NCBI GenBank assembly: GCA_025449115.1
Contig: JAHLKC010000010.1
Location: 372,001 to 436,000, forward strand
DNA from: Chytridium lagenaria
Taxonomy: Eukaryota; Chytridiomycota; Chytridiomycetes; Chytridiales; Chytridiaceae
Reading direction: 5' to 3'
DNA: 64,000 nt
This document shows positions 23,406 to 35,400 of this stretch, piece after piece. The notes under the pieces are model-generated. The model saw only the letters and a program-made list of their open reading frames with translations. It searched no databases and was not told the origin of the DNA. The position numbers and the translations under genes are program-made. Every line of letters begins with the position of its first letter. Within the stretch, counting starts at the first letter, position 1.

Positions 23406-25342
23406 GTTTCAACGTTACCTTCTGCGACTCAGCTCAAGATCCTGCAGTATTTGAATGCTGGCAAGCTGAACAACGACACCTCTGAGGAGGAAAGGCCGTC
23501 CGACTTTGGCGTTCACATGCTACCTGCCTCGCTTCATTTTAGCCGTGTGGCTCACGATCTTGCAAAAAAAGCTTCTATGTGTTTGACGGACTTTTAGGCG
23601 GGGACCTGTCCAGCTCTGTGCTGAACGATTGCAGAGTAGGATGCGTCTTTTTCGACTCTTTTTTGAGCAAAAGTGTTAGGGTCTTTCCGAGAAAGGTGCT
23701 TTAAGGGAAGCAGCATTGGCAGCTCAACCACGAAGACTATTAACAGAGAACTGCGCGGTGACCGTATCCGGTTTCTTTTAAATAATGAAATCAAGCAAAG
23801 ATCTTCGCAGGATGGCATCGCGTTAACCGAAAGCCTATTAAAGGCGGTCTCTGCGCTGCAAGCAGTAGCTTGGAAACTAGGAAACGCACTAGACTTTAAA
23901 CCTTATGTAAAAGGTATCCCAAATTGGCCATTATACATATGGAACACGATATTGCAAGCACATGGACTCATCCCCCCTTGTCCCCAGGCGTCAATTCACT
24001 ATGCTACTGTAAGCTTTATCGTTTTCTAAATGAATCTAATAAATACGTAGGTATCTCAACAAGAATTGGGAAGATAGTTTTGGGAGGCCAAATAGGGTAT
24101 ATGGGAAAGAATCCCAAGTGGGACATTCTTCCAACAATTGACAGACTTCTGTTATTCACCCAAGCAAATACGGAGCATGAGGTCTTGGTCTCCAAATCAG
24201 ATCGATTCGCTATTACCATGTGGCTTTACAGCGATGAACCGTCAACATTCGTTTTAAGCCGATTTCTAAAAAGCTGTGAGGCTATTGCGCACCCCTCCAT
24301 ATTCGTCTCGATTGCATCTTACCGCGATCCAGATGTGGCGAATACGGTCATGTCAGTTTTTCATAAAGCAAGCTTTGCGGAACGTTTGACTGTTGGTGTG
24401 CTGCTACAAGACGATGAAGCTGACGATACTTTGGGAGATACCGAAACGAGATTTCCCTTTAAAGATCAACTTAGGATTCAGAGAATGTCTCATATTGATG
24501 CCAAGGGCCCTGCTTATGCACGTAGCCTTATCTGCAATCGTCTCTTCAATGATGAAGCCTACTTTCTTCAACTCGATTCCCATATGAGACTGGGAGATGG
24601 CTGGGACTCCAAAGTTTTACAGCTTTTATTGGACTCGCCATGCCCAAAGTCCGTCATAAGCTTTTATCCAACACAGTTTGACCGGAATTTAGCAAGCATG
24701 CCGCCACCGCCGTATGGGCCTATGATTATGCGAGAAGGTGATCTTGATGACGACGGGATGCCTCGTATTATCGGCACACTAGCATTTCCAGGACCCAGTC
24801 CACGGAAGTGGGGATGACGGAATAGAAGAGCGATTGTCTCTCATCAGGCAGCCTTTCCTTGCTGCTGGCTTTATTTTCGCTCCAGGCGCCTTTGTCGCTG
24901 ATGCTTACGGCGTGTCCGGAACTCCGAAAGACGAGTACGAGTCTTCTCCCCATATTTGGGTGTCGCGGGCCTCTTTTTCGGTGAGGAGGCTGTACTGTCT
25001 TGCAGGCTCTGGACGAAAGGGTGGGAGATTTGGTCACCGCGTGACTCAAACCTCTCGCTTGCTTTTCATTGCTGGCATCGTGGACATCGTCCGACGTTTT
25101 GGGAACTTTTCTCGGAAGACGGTTCATCGCAAGCGCAAAAGGATGCGGCGTTGAAACTAACCCAACAGCGGAAAGTCTCGCAAAGGAGGGTGCGGGCAAT
25201 ACTCGGCTTGCACACATCTGGAAATTTAGAGGATTTGACGGAGACCGCACCGGGAGAGAGATGTGGTGTTGGACTTGCAAGGCCTCTTTCAATGTATTAT
25301 GATATTTTTGGTATAAAGGCGTGGGATGTGGCGAGGAAATAG
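23406..25342 (+). CDS. GT60-type GlcNAc transferase (Skp1/mucin-type), frame-broken
   Basis: Predicted UDP-GlcNAc:hydroxyproline/Thr polypeptide alpha-N-acetylglucosaminyltransferase, the family that glycosylates cytoplasmic Skp1 in protists. The core motif set is clear: IFVSIASYRDPDVANTV (near 24300), LTVGVLLQDDEAD, AKGPAYARSLICNRL, YFLQLDSHMRLGDGWD (DxD-type metal site in QLDSHM, near 24580), QPFLAAGFIFAPG, LFFGEEAVLSCRLWTKGW and HRGHRPTFWELF. The N-terminal part (from about 23406, MVSTLPSATQLKILQ) is conserved-looking but unassigned. Single-base breaks are inferred at an A7 run (23562-23568), near 23699, near 24790 and at a C4 run (24948-24951). No signal peptide is seen, consistent with a cytoplasmic enzyme. 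The gene is either a decayed copy or affected by sequencing errors. Confidence 0.8.
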
Positions 25343-25805
25343 AATTGAAATTAGCAACTTTGTTCATCTGGCTCTTCCAAGTTTCCCGACGCTAAACTCA
25401 TTTAATTTTTTAAAAGTTATTAAATACCTAAACCTAATACGCTAAATACAGGGTCGAATAAGGGTTGACTCAGAGTGACCTTCTCAGACAAAGGTTAACT
25501 TGAAGCAGACATAAATCGACACGACTATATGGTGTATTATACAATTATAACAACACAAAAGAGGTGCGAAAGCAATATGCATAGTTCATTGTGTTTTTTT
25601 TTTTTTCCCGAAGAGATTCGACATGCTGAAAAAAGGATATAAAAAAATATATGAAATCATTCTCATCTTCAAAACCCTCAACCAATTGCAAATAAAAAGA
25701 AGAACGAATAACCAGTATCTTCATGTGGTGTTGTTGTTACTGTTGTTTGGATCTCGTCGCACGCCAAAACGCAATATTAAGCACAAATCCTGTAGGAGGA
25801 CCATT
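25343..25805. other. Intergenic region between convergent genes
   Basis: Separates the GT60 stop from the RING-ligase stop, so it holds two 3' UTRs. A/T-rich, with a T14 run near 25593-25606. No gene recognised. Confidence 0.5.
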
Positions 25806-28335
25806 CATCGGTGGTAAAGAGAATGGCGGTCTGTTCTGAGAGGGTGGGGTGTAGGGTTGATAGTCGTGGTGACGCCGGGTTGTCGGCACATTGGACAGTT
25901 ATTAACATGGGACGTGAGCCACTACAATATGCGTTAGACGTGTAAAATTTTCTTGTAGTTAAATTACCTGATCGATACATTCAGAATGAAACCCATGTTT
26001 ACATCGTAAGATCCTCAATTCGTCATCCTCTTCGTAAGGAGCAAGGCAAATTGTGCACTTCTCCCTCGTAGCCGCCAACAAATCTGGAACCCCCAAAACG
26101 TGTGCAGACGCTTCTGGTGTTGAAGTAGGAACGGGATCTTCTGGGCGGCTCAATTCAGCAGCCGTCGGAAGAGTTCCAAATCCGTCTTCAATTCCAGGAT
26201 CCACAGTAGCACCTTCTTCGGTATCCTGCAATGGCACAGGATCATCAATCTCCAAGCTAGCTGAAGTGGTATCGTCGGTCGAAACAAGTGCAATTTCTGT
26301 TTGCCCATGAAGAGGCGAAACTTTTGCAAGATCAACAGCATCGTAATCCATTGGATACCAACGAACAACAGGAAGCTGCTGCAAAACATCCTCTCTTGAT
26401 GCATTGCGAGGCCGTGCGGGTCCAATCAATTCAGCAAGGCGAAGCAAATCCTCATAATCTCCAGTTCCCGTATTTGGCACCCTGGGCCCAACACCACCTC
26501 CATCCTCCCGCACAATTCTCGATATCATGTTGACGAGGAAGGATAAAAATGCATCGTTGTTTCTTCTTCCGTTATTAGCTTGGCTGCCATCTGAAGTTCC
26601 ATCAACGTTGCTTTCCTCCGTAGTCTCATCCTCCGTAGATGCTGAGGTAGCAGTTACTTCAGGCTGGTCCCCTTCAGTGCTTCCTGCTGTCGGATCTGGC
26701 CCCGGCTGTAATGGCGATACCGGTGGTTCCAAGTTCGGGCGAAACGATAGATTAGCGGATTCAGGGTTCTCCTGCGGTAGCTGAGAAGCCAAAGAGGTTG
26801 CATTGAGATCAGTCCCTGGTGCAGAAGTCGCCGTGTCAGTATTCGACGAGCTGTTTGCATTCTGCGGCGGAGCTTGCTCAGCGATAATGTAGAGATACCA
26901 CCCACGCCTATTATTATTGCTCGGTGTACTTCCTACTGACCCTCTGCTAGTTAAGTTAGGCTGGTTTCCATCATTCTGCGTGCCAGATGCCGTAGCGTCT
27001 TGTTCTTCACTAGTGGTATCCGAAGAGTTTCTATCCGTTTCCGAATCACTTGACGGGATACCAATAACCATGAGAGGCGGCGGCCTCGAACCAAAGAAAG
27101 TATCGGTGTTCAAGCGGTTTTGAGGTAGGGGATTTGATGCGGTCGGTTCTGTTTCCAAAGAACTGTCTGTGGGACCTGGTCTCTGGGAGTTCATCAAACT
27201 TCGGCGAAGAGCGCTCATCATGGCAAATCTAACAATGTTTCCTAGAACTTCCTCGGGCAAAACTGACCGTGGTTGATCTCCATTACTCTGCTGTGTTGGA
27301 TTCGAGGACGAGGTCGTCTGCGATTGCGAGCCATTCTCCGATTCTTCCAAACCTCTTACGGTAGAATCCTCATCATCAGACATAAAATTTAAGGAATCCT
27401 CCTCATCATCCGGTTGGTCGCCAACTTCTGGTGCTGAACCAGATGCTCTAGGAAGTTGCGAAGGTTCAGCTAAATCAGTCCCGTTAACATAATTCCCGTC
27501 TTCGGTGCTCGGACCTTCAGCCATCAAGCCGGAAGACGTCAGATGATTCTCGTCAACAGCGTCAATCGCTATATCCGCAGTTTCCTCAACTATTGCAGAA
27601 TGAGACGGCTCTGTAATTGTGTGGTCTGCGCCAGGAATTAGATGCTCCTCAGCATGGTGTTCAACGGGATCTTCGAAGGGTTCCTCTTCAGCCTCATCAA
27701 AGGTAGGGACAGAGTTTGGAAGTTCTCCATTTTCAGGAACTATTGGTGGCGAAGTATCGGTGTCGCTGCCAGAAGGGGCGTTTTGTGGAGTAGGAGTGGT
27801 CTCGCTATAAGGGCTCGCAGCTAAAAGGTGTTCAAAAATAAACAAAAGCTAATTACTCACTGTTCGTTTCCGCACTATCCGCTAACGTTACCGTGCTATC
27901 TTCCGCATCTGAAGTTACTTCAATTTTTGTTGGCGCTAAGTTATTTGACTCGTCGTCGATAGCACTTGACGCGTTGCCAGCATATGCGGGGCTTGAAGTA
28001 TTGGGCATTTTCGTATGGATATGAGATTCTTGAGGGGCTGGGTCAACATCGGGAACGGGGTCAACCCTTTGCGAACTGTAACTGCGGCGAAACCATGAAC
28101 CCGGTTGAGAAAAACCAAGTACACTACGAAAGCGAAATGATGAAAGAGATCGTCGACCATCCACAACACCATCGCTTGATGGCAATACCAACGATTCACG
28201 AGGTGACATCATTGCATCCATCGGTCTCTGGTCCGAACTCACCAATGAGTCTCTTAAGGGTGCATGGTTTGGTGGGTTGACGGATCGGAACCACGCAGGC
28301 GAGCAGGTCGCCGGAGACGATTGGGTATTGCCCAT
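25806..28335 (-). CDS. RING-H2 E3 ubiquitin ligase with long disordered N-terminus
   Basis: The C-terminal RING-H2 finger is complete: KCTICLAPYEEDDELRILRC, KHGFHSECIDQ, then after a short intron WLTSHVNNCPMCRQPG, giving C3H2C3 spacing. The tail TINPTPHPLRTDRHSLYHR ends at 25806. The roughly 600 residues before it are acidic and Ser/Thr/Asn-rich with repeated GDQP/DNPxS-like patterns and no other domain. The first exon starts at 28335 (MGNTQSSP), which fits an N-myristoylation signal (Gly2 with Ser at 6), or three codons upstream at 28344 (MPF). One intron lies at about 27806-27853. Function as an E3 is inferred from the finger; substrates are unknown. Confidence 0.82.
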
Positions 28336-28344
28336 GAATGGCAA

Positions 28345-28872
28345 TCAAATAAGCTAATGCGCCAAAGGAGATGGCAAAAGGAGGACCGAGGATCGGTCTG
28401 GGTGTGGAAAGAGGCAAAGTTGGAAGAATAGATGGAAAGCAAAAGAACAATGCAGAACAAGGCTAAGAGGTCATCCACGAGCAAGTGAGCGGCTTCCTGT
28501 TTAGATTGAACGGGAAACAGAGAGGACGACATCCGTTAGAACAATAATGGCAGAGAGCTGAAGACTCTGAACAGTTGATGGAAAGCCGCACCTCCACCCA
28601 ACGATCTTTTCTTTGAAATCACTAGAAATTTTTTTCGTAGTGGTTTGCCTTCGCCATTTTGCTTTAAGGGGACTTCAATTGTGCAGACTTTTATTTCTAA
28701 AGATGTATGGGATGGTGCGGGGTGGTAAGTGGGATTAGGAAAAAAAAGCCGTGACGAGAGATTATCTGTTCAGGAAAAAACAAATGAAGCTGGTCAGAAG
28801 GTACCTAAGAAAGGGCAACCGTAAAACATATATTCACCTGAGTTGTGATTTCCAAAAGAGTGGATTATACGC
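28345..28872. other. Intergenic region upstream of the RING ligase gene
   Basis: Promoter side of the RING gene and 3' flank of the CS/Sel1 gene. A minus-strand ORF at 28254-28532 contains a hydrophobic stretch (ALFCIVLLLSIYSSNF) but overlaps the RING first exon in another frame and is probably not a gene. Confidence 0.35.
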
Positions 28873-30240
28873 TCACACATTAAGGGTTTTGGGCAGGGCA
28901 ACAAAAACGCCAATAACGCCGAGGACAATTGCGGTAATGGCAATATTTCTGCGGATGCTCTCGGATGAGTCGAGCGGGAGGTCTCCCGATTTGTGTCATT
29001 CTTTTTGATTCTTGCTTTTTCGGTAATGGTTTTGCAGGCTTGGCTGGAGATTTATAAAGTAAGCTTTGATAACGCACTAGGGATTTATCAACTAACCTGA
29101 TGATTTTCCAGCCTTTACCAACTTTACTAAGGCATCAAGGGACGGCTGGCGACCTTCCTTTTGTTCTGCGTCGGCCAACTTGACCAAGTCATCCAAATTC
29201 TTTTCTGTCAATCCTTTGCAATTGAGGTGGTAGCGACAACGTTGTAACTTTTTTCATGCCCTTGCGAACTAATTCCACTCCGAGTTTAATATCCACTTTG
29301 ACACCAAAGCCATTGAGATGGAATATCCCAAGATTCCAGCAACTTTGGCCGTGGTCCACTTCAGCAGCGTGTTTCCAAAGCTCAGCGGCGGCTTTTGGGT
29401 CAGGATCGCCTAATCCGTGACCGCCTTCCATGAGCATGAGACCTCCTTGAAATGCGACAGTCACAAAAAGGGACTCCTGCTCTTTTCGGAAAAGCTCCTC
29501 GCCACCCCCAGCCTCTATAGATGCTTTCGCCCATTTGACACCTTCCAAGTAGCTCTTGGTACATCCATGCGATCCTGATGCAAATGCGGTCATAACAATA
29601 TAGCATGCTTCGGCATTTCCAGCAATCGCGGCCTTGCGGTGCCAATCCAGCGATACCAGAGGATCCCGTGGTACTGGAATAATATCCATCTCTTCTCTGC
29701 CCAATTCGTACCATGCAGCCAATTTAAGCATTGCCGCAACAGATCCTTGCTGACCAGCGGTGATCATACGCTTGAGCGAGGAGCTCTCTGAGGCATCATG
29801 GCGGGCCGAGGCGATCAGGAAAAGTGAATGAGGGTCCGCATCATCTTCGTTGAGGATGCCTTTAACAACGGGAGTTTGCCATTCGCTGTACTTCGCGACT
29901 TTTTGCAGAAATATGGTCAAGAGCTTGTATCGGTGAGGTTTTGAAAGAGCGGCGATTTTTTTGCCTTAGGGTCTTCAGGGTAGTCTTCTATGTGCCAAAC
30001 GCAGTCCTTTCTTTTTATGCTTGCAAAGAGGCGGCCCTTGAACCGAATATGTGAATGAACAGTAACAACAGCGCTATCGTCTGTGAGTTTCACATCAATA
30101 TCCTTCTTTGTGCTTTCCGCGAGGATGGGAATTGTAATCACGCAGCTTGTGGGCGTCTGAATGAAGTTATATCCTGACCCGTCAGGGAAGGCGGGAGGTC
30201 CATCGACCATTCCCACAGCAGCGCCTGCTCCTGATGGCAT
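28873..30240 (-). CDS. CS-domain and Sel1-repeat protein with C-terminal membrane anchor
   Basis: The start at 30240 gives MPSGAGAAVGMVDGPP. Residues about 20-85 form a CS (p23/NudC-like) beta-sandwich: FIQTPTSCVITIPIL, KKDIDVKLTDDSAVVTV, KDCVWHIED. Sel1-like helical repeats follow: GSVAAMLKLAAWYELGR, SLDWHRKAAIAGNAEACYIV, AAELWKHAAEVDHGQSCWNLGIFHLNGFGV. The chain continues GLTEKNLDDLVKLADAEQ, a basic linker (AKPAKPLPKKQESKRM) and a hydrophobic helix IAITAIVLGVIGVFVALPKT, then stops at 28873. Two frame changes are needed, one at a T6 run (29249-29254) and one near 28990. CS domains bind Hsp90-type partners and Sel1 repeats are scaffolds, so a membrane-tethered chaperone adaptor is a reasonable guess. 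Confidence 0.72.
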
Positions 30241-30267
30241 TTTTGAAAAACTGAAGAAAAAAAGCAA
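30241..30267. promoter_or_regulatory. 27-bp gap between divergent start codons
   Basis: The minus-strand start (30238-30240) and the plus-strand start (30268-30270) leave only 27 bp, A-rich on the plus strand. Promoters and 5' UTRs of each gene must overlap the other gene's transcribed region, or true transcription starts lie inside the neighbouring CDS. Confidence 0.6.
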
Positions 30268-32017
30268 ATGCCGCGAGACATCCTAATCGCCTTTGTTGGC
30301 AAGCCAAGGTGCATTTGAGCTTCATCTTTGCCTTGCTCACATATAGCGTATAGTGCTGGAAAATCATCCTTCCTTAATGCAGGTTTCGAAAGCTAGTAAA
30401 ATGCAACATTGACACTGGACAGTGAGCGATGCGGCAGCCAAAGTCGGAAACTTCCCGTTTACCACCATTAAGGTTTGAGGGTCTCTACTTTAAAGGTCTT
30501 CATTCATGTATAATAGCCAAATCATGGAGTTGCGTACGTGACCGTCGATTGCCCTTGCAAAAGATTTGGGAAGGAGTCCCAATGTGCCCCAAAGCACGGT
30601 AGATGCCATTGGATTCGGAGCTAAGTTCTATTCAGGTAAATGCGACATGGGAAAGCGATATGTTCCTATAAAAATGCTTGATGTTGCGGGGTTAGTCCCA
30701 GGAGCATCTAGTGGAGAGGTAAATATGAGAACTAGTGCTGGAAGCTTATTCATTAAGGGCCTTGGGAATCAGTTTCTGGATGACCTTCGCACTGCTGATA
30801 TGCTTATTCATATCGTTGATGTTTCGGGGACTACTGATGCGGCGGGCAAAGTTACTCAGGGATATGATCCTATCAATGATATTGACTGGCTTCGTTCAGA
30901 AATTCATAGGTTCGTATATTTCTCTATGGTCCTAATGTAATGAAAAGTACTAACAATAAGTTAGCTGGATCTTTGGTAACTTGATGAAAAGATGGGGTGG
31001 TATTGTTAGACGGCATGTGGCTTTGAGTAAGTGCTTATAGTAATTTAAGCCCATAATGAAACCCTTCGCAGAGTCACCTATAGCAGAAACGTTTCAGGGT
31101 CAACTTTCGGGGTATGGCGCCAACCTTGCTGTATGCCAGCGAACAATAGACCGTTCGGGCATAAAGGAACCATTGGAAAAGTGGGAAGAATCTACGGTTT
31201 CCTCGTTCGTGGATGCGTTTCTTGACGAAAGATTCCCTACAGTTATTGTAAGAGGAGAAGAAATTTGCGGTGTACTTTTAATACTTACTTTAGGCTCTAA
31301 ATAAAATTGACTTACCGGATTCAGACAAAAATATCGAGAAAATCTGCAGAAAATACGATAGTGTTGGGCATCTATTTAAATTATCGCATTAAACTCTTCT
31401 TCAGTCTAGGATTGTGTTGACGAGTGCCGCTTCTGAGAACTTTTTGAGGAGATTACATAAGCAAGGCTTTATAAAGTATTATGAAGGGACCGATCAATTT
31501 GACCTCGCCGAGCATCAGGTAATTGTTGCATTTGTACCCTATGTTTACAATTGTAGGAGCCTGATGATCCAAACCCTCTGAAACCTCTGCCGCCTGGAAT
31601 ACTTCCAAAATTGGAAAAACTTCAAGACCTTGTCCTATTCCGCTATGGAACTACTGGAATTCAGGCTACATTGAAGCTTTGCGTGTCGACATTAGGCCTT
31701 ATACCAACGTATCCCGTTCGCAATATCAATAATTATGGTGATGGCATTATGGGAAAAGCTGGAGTCTTCAGAGATTGCTTACTGGTACGAAAAGGATCGA
31801 AAGTTCGAGACGTTATGGAATGGGTTCTTGGTGATGCTGCTAAGTTCTGCATGTACGCGGAAACTGTTGGGAGTATACGCGTAAGTCCCAAATCTAGAGT
31901 TCTATCACTGGCGTGTTAATGGACACTAATCCTTGCGTATAGCTGAGCGAGGATGATTTGATTACCGAAGAGAATAGCATTTTGTCGTTCAAAATGTCGA
32001 ACGAGACGAGGGAATGA
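30268..32017 (+). CDS. Obg/YchF-related GTPase of the YGR210C type
   Basis: Translation-associated P-loop GTPase with a C-terminal TGS-like domain. The first exons are tiny: [14 protein letters not shown], then AGKSSFLNA (together the Walker A), then [19 protein letters not shown]. Further motifs are [35 protein letters not shown] (switch II, DVAG), [64 protein letters not shown], and the TGS end [53 protein letters not shown]. The stop is at 32017. Order and spacing match the eukaryotic/archaeal family throughout. Eight or so short introns. Confidence 0.9.
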
Positions 32018-32422
32018 GTTGGATGTCTTTGACAATCCCCAATGCTCCTTTATGTATCTATGGGTCATAGAAGCCAAACCCTGTCAGTCTGCGCATGTAC
32101 TTTATACCAAATAGAATCTAGACATCAATGAATAACGTAGAGGCACTCCGCGTCGCAGGGTGCCTGAGAGTCAATCTCCGATCCTCGCTTTTCCAGCACA
32201 CCATTTTTTCTTCCATTTTCTTTTTCGACCGAATCTCCACGCTCAGAGCTGTGGTCGTTGCCTAGAAAACATTCTCGTTTGAAAGTTGCTCGAAACGTTC
32301 CCTCTGGTCAAACGCTTCAGTGACGGGAAGTTCCAGCTCCTGCAACTGAACATTCCCTCGGTGCTGACGGAGATAGCCCGGAGAGCAAGGCCGATAGCAA
32401 ACATTTGCCGGTCAAGCCAAGC
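32018..32422. other. Intergenic region upstream of ITC1
   Basis: Contains the GTPase 3' UTR and the ITC1 promoter. No ORF or repeat of note. Confidence 0.5.
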
Positions 32423-35400
32423 ATGCCTCTTCTAAACAAGAAGCCGATCAATCCTGCCCCAGCTGTACCGGCCAACCTCGTCTTCTCCAATCCAGATACG
32501 GAAGTCTTCTTCATCGAGTTCACAGGGGAGATATTCTTGACCTATGAGTGAGTGTAGTGGACTTGCCCTCCTTTCAAGTTTCTTGTTATGTTTTTCGTCA
32601 TATGGCTTTCTTTTGTTTGGAATTTATAAGGCTGATTGCACCATCTTCTAGTGAGTTTATCACGCGGTATACATTGTATAAAAAGCGGATATGGACATGC
32701 GAGGTCACTGGGAAGGCTGGTTTGACATACAAAGAAGCCATCGACAGCGAGCTCTCTGCACGGAGAAAGTACGACAGCAAGTTTCCGGAAGTGTGGCGAA
32801 AGACTGCCTTGGAGAAAATACATTGGAGTAAGAAGATTGAGTGAAGACGATGTCTAATCATAGTTGAAAGATATAAACACATTGGCTGTTCTTCAGGATA
32901 GCCTTCACGAGTACTTCAAAGACCATATTTATTTGGGAGAACTCGTTGGAGTGGAACTCGGAAACAATGAATATAACGCAGTTGTCGTCGAGATATTGGT
33001 TAATCCCAACACACCAAACCAAATCTCCTATAACATGAAGACTTCCCCGACTGAGCCTCCCGAAGCGAAGTTTTGCGAATTTATAGTGCATCTCTCCATG
33101 GGAGATGGGCAGTTGTTGGACGATACTGATCCCAAATGCCCTGTTCGGTATCAGTTTCCTGCTGCCAAAATAAAACGGAATAGAAGGGCCATGTCAAAGC
33201 AGAACTTTAAGGCATTTGTCAAGGATAGTGCCGTAAAGGAAAACTGGATTGGAGCTCCGTGGATTGTAAAGGTAATTGAGTTGCTAAGAAGGCCTTACTA
33301 ATATCTAGTCTGACCTTGTTCGGAGATATAAATTACCTGTGCAGCCACCTGACTCTGTTACCGCATCTTCTGAGGATAAGAGAAAGAAGGTAACTTAGTT
33401 ATAGAGTTTGCGCTGACGAATGACAAGCTCATGGAATCGAAGAAGAAGGCTATCGAGGAGTCTGACCAGAAATTGGAAGGTTTATTGTTTTTTTGTTTGC
33501 AAAGCTGATCAATGTATAGCCATTCAATTTCCTATCGAGGATTTGGAACTTCCTATTAAAGCGCCCAAACCACCTGTAGATGAGTCAGGTGTGGCAGTCC
33601 CAGATAGACCCTCTCCGAACTATACCTTCTACGACATACCTAATGATATGATGTCCTTACTCATTCAGTCATGGTACTTTTTGGGCGTTTTCGGGTATTA
33701 AACCTCAGTTTAACGGATCTAATGTGTTTGAAGGAAACCGATTTGTTTACTCCCCGCTACCCTGGATGATCTCGGTCAGGCTGTCTGTCATCGATCTCTA
33801 AATCCCAAATGCATCCTAATTCATGAAGTATTTGGAACTTTGATGAACATTGCGTGCAAATACTGGGGCTCAGGCTTGGATGCGGCTCTTGTTCGACCTT
33901 TATACCCTGCTGCCCTGGTTGAGCCTGAAGCAAAGCCGGATGAGTTTTACCTCAAGTATGTCTCTCAAGTCGAAACAATGTCAGATGATGAGCGCGTTGC
34001 CATCGATCAATGGTACAAATGGTGTCCTGGTCGTTGGCATACCGAGGCCGAGGCAAAGGGTGGCAGAGGCCCAAAGGTTGACAAGGATCATTCGAAAAGA
34101 CTCAAAGCATGGGAGGTAGCTCTTATGGGCTTCATCAAAGACGTAGTTCCTGAGGAGAAACTGCCGAATAAGTGGAAGGTCCTGTACCTCTTGACTGGAG
34201 CACCAACAGACGACCCTTTATTCTAAGTGCAGAGTCGGAACCAAAAGAGTTGGAAACGAATGGAGAGCATGTTCCTGAGCCTGACGTTCCAGAAGCGACT
34301 TCTCCGGTGAGCCTTGGAATTGAGAGTGACAACGAGACTGCGGGATCTCGCAGGAGCCTTAGGAAACGTAAGCGGGTCATTGCGTATAGTTCCGAAGAGG
34401 AAGAAGAAGAAGAGAAGACACACGTTGTTAAAGGAACTAGGTCTTCAACCAGGATCAAGGCTGCAGTAGTTCCCCTCCATCACAAAATCACAATTTCGAT
34501 GAAGAGGAAGCTGATATGGCGAGTGAGCCTACACAGCCACGTCCAAGAGGAAGACCGAGAACGCGACCATCTGTTGATATTGAGAATCTTATAAGTGCAG
34601 CGTCTAAACGGTTTACTCTCTTGGAGGCTGCCGATAAGGTGTTAATTTTGTCCGCCCTGTGCTCTTCACGCTGAGGTGATCCGAGACTACCTTGAGGATG
34701 CTGTCGATAAGGCACAGGAATTACGGAAAGAGAGGCGTGAGATGGGGAGGGACCACAAGGCTGTGTAAGTTTCAGTTTATATGCTACACGTTTTTTCTCT
34801 TCCTTTTGACAGTTCATATTAGGGAGCAAGCCCGGGCCGAGCTGGACTTGAAGGAAAAGGAAAAGGCTTCAAACCTTGAAGACGGAGAAGCGAATGGCTA
34901 TCATAATGGCAAAGAAAACGGAGATGGTGAAGCAGGCGAAGCAGGAAATGGTTACGATTTGGATGCGTAAGGAATAATTTCGTCGCTTGTCTCACTGTTT
35001 CTTTTAGTATGTCAAGATTGAGTTCGCGAGTGATGAAGTTAAAAGCGGAGCAGGCTAGGCGTGAAGAGGAGGAAAAGAAACGGAAAGAGGAGGCGGAGAA
35101 GGCAAGAAAAGAGCATAAAGAAAAGCAAAAGGAACTGAGGAAGTCTCAAGAGGTTTGTTTCCCTCGGTTTACTGGTTTGATATTTCGCTCCCAAATTTTA
35201 ATTTTATGGTTTCAACAGGAGCGTAAAAAGGTGGAAGAGTCAGAACGTGCACTTTTACGGCGGCAAATAACAACCGAAGTTGAATTGCGCATGATGATGG
35301 GTGTCTCCAGAATACAACCTCTTGGCATGGATCGCTTCTTTAACCGATACTGGTGGTTCGATGGTGCCTTTGGTAGTTTAACACCAGAAGCCGAGGCTCT

